Shown: positions 32,192-38,033 of the stretch, piece after piece
Layout: each line of letters opens with the position of its first letter
How positions within the stretch are numbered: the stretch's first letter is position 1
Assembly (NCBI GenBank): GCA_934476675.1
Contig: CAKSOE010000026.1
Coordinates: 1 to 43,673 of the forward strand
Source of the DNA: an uncultured Clostridia bacterium
GTDB taxonomy: Bacteria > Bacillota > Clostridia > UBA1381
Length of the DNA: 43,673 bases
Direction of reading: 5' to 3'
Translations under genes and position numbers: made by a program
The notes under the pieces: generated by a model
What the model saw: the letters and a program-made list of their open reading frames with translations, nothing else
Database searches by the model: none
Told to the model about the DNA's origin: nothing

Positions 32192-33727
32192 ATGATACAG
32201 TACAACAGTGCGGTAAGACTGCTTGACGAAGCAGTTCTGATACGCCCCGAAAAAACGGCAGTCCGTGACGAATGGGGAGAAATAACCTATGCGGATTTGT
32301 GCGAATACGGAAAAAGAGTGGGAACGGTTCTGATAAATTCCTCCGAAACGGACGGAACGGAGCCTGTAATGGTCTATCTTCCCAAAAGCCTTAAATGCAT
32401 CGTTTCGTTTATGGGTGCGATGTATTCGGGAAATCCGTATGTTCCGGCGGCGTATGATATGCCGCTTAACAGAATAGAAAAAATCATCGAAAGCCTTGAC
32501 GGTGCGGGGCATATAATAACGGACGCTGACGGCGCGGAGCGGTTAAAGGAAATAAATCCGCCGCTGCCTATCCATATTTATGAGGATATGCTGTCGTCCG
32601 AGACAGACGAAAAAGCTGTGGAAAAGGCAGTCGGAGCAGTGTGCGACACAGATCCGATTTATATTATGTTCACATCGGGTTCGACAGGTGCGCCAAAGGG
32701 CGTAACCGTACCTCACAGGGGTGTTATTGATTATGCGATGTGGGTCGGCAAAACCTTTGAAATTAGCGAAAGCACGATTTTGGGCAACCAGGCTCCGTTT
32801 TATTTTGATAATTCAATTTTTGATATATATTCCATGCTTTTAAGCGGAGCGGAAATGATAATCATACCCGAAAAGCTTTTTATGTTTCCGTCAAAGCTGC
32901 CGGAATTTATCCGCGACAATAATATAACGACTATTTTCTGGGTACCGACCGTAATGATAAACGTGGCAAATTCGGGCGTGCTGAGCGAGATTGAGATGCC
33001 GACGCTTAAAACCGCGGCATTCTGCGGCGAGGTAATGCCGAATACGCAGCTTAATATATGGCGGCGTTATCATAAGGATTGTTTGTATGCAAATCTTTAC
33101 GGCCCGACCGAAATAAGCGATGTCTGCACATATTATATTGTAGACCGTCCGTTTAACGACAGCGACCCTCTGCCGATAGGCAAAGCGTGTGAAAATATGC
33201 GCATTATAATCTTAAATGAGGATAATAAGCAGGCTAAGGTAAACGAACAGGGCGAAATGTGCGTAATCGGAACGGGCGTGTCGCTCGGATATTGGAACAA
33301 TCCCGAAATAACCGCCAAGGCATTTATGCAAAATCCTTTAAACCCGTATTATGAGGAAAGAATTTACCGCACGGGCGATTTGGCGTATATAAATGACGAC
33401 GGACTGATTATGTATGTCGGCAGACGCGATAACCAGGTGAAAATAAAGGGAAACCGCATAGAGCTGGGTGAAATCGAAAATGCTGCGATGTGCGTGGACG
33501 AAGTTTTGGGCGCGTGTGCGGTTGTGGACGAAAACGAGCAGAAAATCGTGCTGTTTGTCGAGTCAAAAGCGGATTTAAAGCTGCGTAAGGTAAATCTTGA
33601 ATTAAAAAAGTATATTCCTAATTATATGCTGCCGGGCAAGCTTGTCGTCATGGATAAATTTCCGCATACGGCAAATGATAAGATAGACAGAGTAACGTTA
33701 AAGAAAAAAGCCAATACAGCCGTATAA
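32192..33727 (+). CDS. dltA: DltA-like amino-acid-activating ligase, copy 1
   Basis: A stand-alone adenylation enzyme of 511 residues, the length of D-alanine:carrier ligase DltA. It should activate an amino acid with ATP and load it onto the carrier protein at 35290. Core motifs: A3 FTSGSTGAPKG (about 160-170), A4 FDNS with Asp206 (binds the substrate amino group in this superfamily), A5 YGPTE, A7 YRTGDLAY, A8 KGNRIELGEIE and A10 Lys497 in NDKIDR, where the usual GK is DK. Cys278 in FCGEVMP sits where DltA has its chirality-selecting Cys, which supports D-alanine. ATG 32192 has GAGGAG at 32179-32184. A close paralogue follows 15 bp downstream. The dlt assignment rests on gene context; a different amino acid remains possible. 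Confidence 0.85.
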   Translation: MIQYNSAVRLLDEAVLIRPEKTAVRDEWGEITYADLCEYGKRVGTVLINSSETDGTEPVMVYLPKSLKCIVSFMGAMYSGNPYVPAAYDMPLNRIEKIIESLDGAGHIITDADGAERLKEINPPLPIHIYEDMLSSETDEKAVEKAVGAVCDTDPIYIMFTSGSTGAPKGVTVPHRGVIDYAMWVGKTFEISESTILGNQAPFYFDNSIFDIYSMLLSGAEMIIIPEKLFMFPSKLPEFIRDNNITTIFWVPTVMINVANSGVLSEIEMPTLKTAAFCGEVMPNTQLNIWRRYHKDCLYANLYGPTEISDVCTYYIVDRPFNDSDPLPIGKACENMRIIILNEDNKQAKVNEQGEMCVIGTGVSLGYWNNPEITAKAFMQNPLNPYYEERIYRTGDLAYINDDGLIMYVGRRDNQVKIKGNRIELGEIENAAMCVDEVLGACAVVDENEQKIVLFVESKADLKLRKVNLELKKYIPNYMLPGKLVVMDKFPHTANDKIDRVTLKKKANTAV

Positions 33728-33742
33728 GCGAAAGGATAAATT

Positions 33743-35269
33743 ATGAAAAAACTGATGAACAGCTGCGTGTGTCTTTTGGAGCGTGCGTCCGAAATGTACG
33801 GTGCAAAAACCGCATTTGAGGATAAGGACGGCAAAATAAGCTTTTTTGAGCTTCGTACCGAGGCAAGGCGCATAGGAACAGCGCTTTTAAACGGCTGCGA
33901 AACGGGAAGAATGAATCCCGTAATCGTGTATCTGCCAAAAAGCATAAAATCAATAATAAGCTTTATGGGTATTATGTATGCCGGAAGTCCGTATGTTCCG
34001 GTTGATTATGCAATACCCATGGCACGAATGGAAAAAACAATCGAAAATCTGAACCCTGCCGCAATCATAACCGATTCGGAGGGTACGGACAGGCTCAAAG
34101 AAATAAAAACAGATGCGCATATTCTGATTTTTGATGAAATAATTAAAACCGAACCGAATGATACTGCGGTTGACGCTGCGCTTTTTAAGGTGTGCGATCT
34201 TGACTGTGCGTATATAATGTATACGTCCGGTTCAACGGGAACACCGAAAGGCGTCACGGTAACGCACAGGGGCGTTATTGATTATACGGAGTGGCTTATT
34301 TCAACCTTTCCGATTACTGGTGAAAGCATTATCGGAATGCAGTCGGCGTTTCACTTTGACAATTCGGTGTTTGATATGTATGCTGCGCTTTACACCGGCG
34401 CAAAAACAATGATAATTCCCGAAATACTCTTTGTGTATCCCGAAAAGCTTATGGATTACATGAAACAATCGGAAATATCGGTTATTTTTTGGGTTCCTAC
34501 CGTAATGATAAGCGCCGCAAATGCCCATGCGCTTGAAAATGCCGGATTGGACAAGCTGAAACTGATTCTTTTTGCCGGCGAGGTGATGCCGAATACGCAG
34601 CTTAACTATTGGCGCAGATGTCTGCCGGATTGTATGTACGTAAATATGTACGGCCCGACCGAGGCGACCGATATTGTAACATATTATATTGTTGACCGTG
34701 AATACGAAAATCACGAAACTCTGCCGATAGGAATACCGTGTGCAAATATGAAAGCGGTTATTCTGAATGAAAACAACGCCCCGTGCGGCGTAAATGAGCA
34801 GGGCGAGCTGTGCATAGGCGGAACGGGAATCGCGTCCGGCTACTGGAACAGTCCCGAAATCAGCGAAAAAGCGTTTATTCAGAATCCGCTCAATACCAAG
34901 TATCACGAACGGCTGTACCGCACCGGCGACCTTGTTTATAAAAACGATGAGGGCAATATAATTTTTGTCGGACGTGCAGACAGTCAGATAAAGCTCCGCG
35001 GAAACCGCATAGAGCTGGGCGATTTGGAAAGTGCGGCATCGGCAATAGACGGTGTGGAAAGCTGCTGTGCGCTGTTTGACGGCGAAAAACAGGAAATAGC
35101 GCTGTTTTTGGAAACCTCCGAAAAGATAATTCCGAGGAAGTTCAATCTTGCGTTAAAACAGTATGTGCCTTCATATATGGCGCCTTCAAAAATAATAACT
35201 CTCGAAAAATTCCCGCATACTCCAAGCGGAAAAATCGATCGTCAGAGACTTAAAAAAGAATATTTTTAA
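33743..35269 (+). CDS. dltA: DltA-like amino-acid-activating ligase, copy 2
   Basis: A 508-residue paralogue of the previous gene, aligning with it almost without gaps for the first 500 positions. It keeps all adenylation motifs: A3 YTSGSTGTPKG, A4 FDNS with Asp206, A5 YGPTEATD, A7 YRTGDLVY, A8 RGNRIELGDLE and a regular A10 PSGKIDR with Lys497. The difference of note is Ala278 (FAGEVMP) where copy 1 and DltA have Cys. This residue lines the amino-acid pocket of DltA, so the copies may choose different substrates or stereoisomers. Only one carrier protein follows. GAAAGGA lies before the ATG. Both copies look intact and under selection, since no stop or frameshift is present. Confidence 0.85.
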   Translation: MKKLMNSCVCLLERASEMYGAKTAFEDKDGKISFFELRTEARRIGTALLNGCETGRMNPVIVYLPKSIKSIISFMGIMYAGSPYVPVDYAIPMARMEKTIENLNPAAIITDSEGTDRLKEIKTDAHILIFDEIIKTEPNDTAVDAALFKVCDLDCAYIMYTSGSTGTPKGVTVTHRGVIDYTEWLISTFPITGESIIGMQSAFHFDNSVFDMYAALYTGAKTMIIPEILFVYPEKLMDYMKQSEISVIFWVPTVMISAANAHALENAGLDKLKLILFAGEVMPNTQLNYWRRCLPDCMYVNMYGPTEATDIVTYYIVDREYENHETLPIGIPCANMKAVILNENNAPCGVNEQGELCIGGTGIASGYWNSPEISEKAFIQNPLNTKYHERLYRTGDLVYKNDEGNIIFVGRADSQIKLRGNRIELGDLESAASAIDGVESCCALFDGEKQEIALFLETSEKIIPRKFNLALKQYVPSYMAPSKIITLEKFPHTPSGKIDRQRLKKEYF

Positions 35270-35289
35270 TTTTGAAAGGAATAAAAAAA

Positions 35290-35532
35290 ATGACAGTTCA
35301 GGAAAAAATAAATGAGTTTATAATAGACAAATTCGACATCGGTGACGATCCCGATTTCAATAACGACGTTCATCTTTTCAATGAGGGCTTTGTCGATTCG
35401 TTCGGTGCGGTGGAGATAATTCATTTCATCGAGGAGGAGTACGGCATCGAAATCACACAGCGCGACATAACTCTCTACCCGATGAATACCGTAAACGAAA
35501 TCGCCGAAGTTGTAGAAAGCAAAATAGGATAA
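35290..35532 (+). CDS. dltC: DltC-like acyl/aminoacyl carrier protein
   Basis: An 80-residue carrier protein, the size of DltC (D-alanyl carrier). Ser37 in FVDSFGAVEI is the expected 4'-phosphopantetheine site (family DS). The rest is a four-helix acidic domain, with EEEYGIEITQRDIT typical of helix 2-3. It would hold the amino acid activated by one or both upstream ligases and hand it to the membrane acyltransferase encoded next. ATG 35290 has GAAAGGA about 9 bp upstream; the TTG at 35272 overlaps that site. The MBOAT gene starts 1 bp after its stop. No phosphopantetheinyl transferase gene is in the window. Confidence 0.9.
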   Translation: MTVQEKINEFIIDKFDIGDDPDFNNDVHLFNEGFVDSFGAVEIIHFIEEEYGIEITQRDITLYPMNTVNEIAEVVESKIG

Positions 35533-35533
35533 T

Positions 35534-36682
35534 ATGTGGTATTTACAGTCGGATATACTTTTGCGCCTGCTTGCCGCGTGCGGATTTATGATAGTGTTTT
35601 CGGGTCTTACGCGCTTGATTTTCAAAAAAGATTTAGGCCCGAAAGTGCTTATAGCGGCGGATTTGGCGGTGCTTTTGTACGTGTCCGAAAAGCTTGCGGC
35701 AATAAGCGTTGGATATATGCTGATAACGTATGCGTTTGTCTGCATATTAAAGCACGTCAAAAAGGGCAGACGCTTTGTTTTCGTGTTTTTTTCGCTTTTA
35801 TGCACCGTACCGTTTTTCTATGGGCGAATCTCGGAATTTTTTCCGTCCGTGCCCGTGCTTATTACGTTTACCGGAATAGCGTATCATATGCTTAAAGCTG
35901 TTGATGCACTGTATTTTGTGTACTATGCGGATATGAAGATACCGTTTCTCACATATGCAAACTATATGCTGTTCTTTCCGGTGTTCACATCGGGGCCTAT
36001 TTTTCGGTACAGGGATTTTATGCGCGTGTTTGCAAAGCCTGTGCCGCTTACGTGGGACAGGTTTATTATGTGCGTAAAGCGGTTTATAAAGGGAATGTTC
36101 AAAAAGATGGTTGTCCTGTATTTTGTGCAGACGCTTTTTGCGCATTTTGTCGGCATGGAAAAGAATATATTAATAAGCTTTTCGATAGTTGTTTTAAGCT
36201 ATCTGACGCTGTTTTTCGACCTCTCCGGTTACAGTGACATCGCCATAGCAACAGGCAGCGTCATGGGGTATACCGTTCCCGAAAACTTCCGCAAACCCTG
36301 GGCGGCGGCGTCATTTACGCAGTTCTGGCGTAATTGGCACATCACTCTTTCCGACTGGGTCAGAGAGCATATATTCGTTGTCTTAAACGGAAAACGCTTA
36401 AAGCACATACCCTCCGCGCTTGTCGGATTTGCAACGATGTTTGTTATGGAGATGTGGCACGGCTTTACGCTCACTTATGTTGCGGGCGGAGTTTACAACG
36501 GCTTGTGTCTGGGTCTGGAAAATCTTTTCGGACTTACTACCGCCGACAAACGAAAAATGAAAAAACCAATCTACATACTGCGCTGCTTTATTGTGAATTT
36601 TGCGTTTGCTTTCAACACGCTTATGTTTACGGTAACGCCGGAGCAGTTTTTTGAGATTATAAAAGGATTTGTCAGAATATGA
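35534..36682 (+). CDS. dltB: DltB-like membrane-bound O-acyltransferase (MBOAT)
   Basis: A polytopic membrane enzyme of 382 residues. MBOAT hallmarks: SGYSDIAIATGSVMGY, NFRKPWAAASFTQFWRNWHI with His269, and the catalytic His309 in MEMWHGFTL. In dlt systems DltB takes the aminoacyl group from DltC on the inner face and passes it across the membrane; the same architecture in alginate acetylation uses other acyl donors. The carrier protein directly upstream and the amino-acid ligases favour the dlt model. The C-terminus overlaps the next gene as ATGA. AGGAT near 35526 is a weak binding site, so translation probably couples to the carrier gene. Confidence 0.9.
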   Translation: MWYLQSDILLRLLAACGFMIVFSGLTRLIFKKDLGPKVLIAADLAVLLYVSEKLAAISVGYMLITYAFVCILKHVKKGRRFVFVFFSLLCTVPFFYGRISEFFPSVPVLITFTGIAYHMLKAVDALYFVYYADMKIPFLTYANYMLFFPVFTSGPIFRYRDFMRVFAKPVPLTWDRFIMCVKRFIKGMFKKMVVLYFVQTLFAHFVGMEKNILISFSIVVLSYLTLFFDLSGYSDIAIATGSVMGYTVPENFRKPWAAASFTQFWRNWHITLSDWVREHIFVVLNGKRLKHIPSALVGFATMFVMEMWHGFTLTYVAGGVYNGLCLGLENLFGLTTADKRKMKKPIYILRCFIVNFAFAFNTLMFTVTPEQFFEIIKGFVRI

Positions 36683-37545
36683 AAAAGAGTGTTGCGGCTC
36701 TGTCGGCTGCCGTGCTTGCGGTGTGCGTCGGGGATTTTGCCTTAACGCACAGCAGGCTTATTGCCGACAGTGACTATTTTGTGAAAAATGATTTTGAAAT
36801 AACGCAGTGCAATCACCCCGAAAAAGTCTGGAACAGGGTGTTTTTCGGCAACTCCGTTGTGATTTCCGCATTTATGGAGGACAGGAGCAATTCGGGGTAT
36901 ATCAATCTCGGTTTGGATTACGGAGTTGTGACGGATTTGCGCGATATGATAAAGAAAAATGAAATAAATATCGGCTCAGAGCTTGTAATCGGGCTTAACT
37001 ATCTTACGCTGTATGATGAATTTGATACAAACCCGACCTACATATGGCACAAAAAACCATATCAGCCGTATGCGTATTTTGAGCGTGACAGATTTTATCC
37101 GCTTATCACAAACGGCTTTGATAAGCTTATTAACGGTGAAAATCCGATGCCGTATAAATATCTGCCGCAATCGAAAAGCGTTTATCACGGCAGAGTGGAC
37201 GAAAGCGCCATGCGTGACAAGCTCAAAGAATATGAAACGGAGTATTTCAATCAGCCGCTTGAAAAATTCTCGAAGAATATCGCCGCACTGACCGAGGTTA
37301 TAGAATACTGCCAAAAGCATGATATCCTCGTGAGGATTGTGTGGATGCCGTGGAACGGCAGATACGAAAAGCCGCAGCTGCTTAAAGATGTAAAAAATGC
37401 GGCGAATGATGCTGTTAAAAAGTACCAAATTGACATACTGGATTTGGAGGACGAATGTCCGGAGGAGTGGTTCTACGACACCGGTCATCTCAATTATGAC
37501 ATCGGCTCACCGCAATTTACACAAAAGCTCGATGAATGGCTTTGA
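36679..37545 (+). CDS. DltD-like SGNH-fold acyltransferase/hydrolase, short form
   Basis: A 288-residue protein with one N-terminal membrane anchor or signal segment (about 5-24) and an outer domain. Ser59 in FFGNSVV and Asp267/His270 in FYDTGHLN match the SGNH/DltD catalytic pattern (Ser near the N-terminus, DxxH near the end). The order after carrier protein and MBOAT is that of dltB-dltC-dltD loci, in which DltD completes transfer of the acyl group to the surface polymer. It is shorter than typical DltD (near 400 residues), so I call it DltD-like without a symbol. ATG 36679 overlaps the MBOAT stop (ATGA). The tandem-repeat region begins just after its stop. Confidence 0.75.
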   Translation: MKKSVAALSAAVLAVCVGDFALTHSRLIADSDYFVKNDFEITQCNHPEKVWNRVFFGNSVVISAFMEDRSNSGYINLGLDYGVVTDLRDMIKKNEINIGSELVIGLNYLTLYDEFDTNPTYIWHKKPYQPYAYFERDRFYPLITNGFDKLINGENPMPYKYLPQSKSVYHGRVDESAMRDKLKEYETEYFNQPLEKFSKNIAALTEVIEYCQKHDILVRIVWMPWNGRYEKPQLLKDVKNAANDAVKKYQIDILDLEDECPEEWFYDTGHLNYDIGSPQFTQKLDEWL

Positions 37546-37913
37546 CAGGCGCGGAAGAAAATACGCACATCTCACCATTATTCAATGCTCGAAGTACATT
37601 GAGTACGTCGTCGCATTTCATAACGGCAATCTGCACGCATTTTGTTCCGCGCGGCGGGCATGAAAAAAATGAACATATCTCACCATTGCTCAATGCGCGA
37701 GGTACATTGAGTGCGTCGTCGTATTTCATAACGGCAATCTGCACGCATTTTGTTCCGCGCGGCGGGCTATGCGGGCTATGTAAAAGTAAGACACTTCAAC
37801 TTAAAATACATTGGGTGCGCTGCCGCATTTCATAACGGCAATTTGCACGCATTTTGTTCCGCGCGGCGGACTATATTCGGAGTGCCGTATTTTCGGCAGA
37901 ACGGAGGATTAAC
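37546..37913. repeat. Tandem array of three ~106-bp repeats between the DltD-like and DltX-like genes
   Basis: Three copies of a unit share a 64-bp core at 37595-37658, 37703-37766 and 37807-37870 (steps of 108 and 104 bp). Cores 1 and 2 differ at 2 of 64 positions; core 3 is more diverged. Units 1 and 2 also share about 40 bp before the core. Each core ends at the palindrome CCGCGCGG. A stem-loop CTCAATG/CATTGAG (37689-37695 with 37705-37711 in copy 2) and a longer one TGCGT/ACGCA can form in the units. A 75-codon frame runs through the first two units on the minus strand, without a ribosome binding site, and I do not call it a gene. The array is not CRISPR: units are long, contiguous and lack spacers. 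Confidence 0.85.
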
Positions 37914-38021
37914 ATGAAATTTCTGAAATCGGCGCTTACATTTGTGCTGTATCTTATAATGTTTATACTGGTGTGTATTTTCTTTACCGGAAACGGCACA
38001 TTTATATATGAGGGATTTTAA
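37914..38021 (+). CDS. dltX: DltX-like membrane microprotein (35 residues)
   Basis: A 35-codon gene with one membrane helix (about residues 8-25) and the C-terminus GNGTFIYEGF. DltX, the small protein of dlt operons, has one helix and ends in a motif of the form FIYxxF, whose tyrosine is understood to carry the acyl group between the MBOAT and the outer polymer. The match of length, topology and ending (Tyr at residue 32) is close. GGAGG at 37903-37907 lies 6 bp before the ATG, and the next gene starts 12 bp after the stop, so it is translated as part of the locus. In most known operons dltX lies before dltA; here it is downstream of the DltD-like gene and the repeat array. Confidence 0.8.
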   Translation: MKFLKSALTFVLYLIMFILVCIFFTGNGTFIYEGF

Positions 38022-38033
38022 TCGGAGGAAGCT

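Noticed and set aside
32192..35269. Nonribosomal peptide synthetase modules
   Set aside because: Both ligases are stand-alone adenylation enzymes; there are no condensation, fused carrier or thioesterase domains, and the MBOAT context fits dlt-type transfer.
37517..37744. A 75-codon minus-strand frame across the tandem repeats
   Set aside because: Its repeated peptide simply mirrors the DNA repeats, it overlaps the end of the DltD-like gene and has no ribosome binding site.
37554..37870. CRISPR array
   Set aside because: Repeats are about 106 bp, contiguous, without unique spacers, and no cas genes are present.
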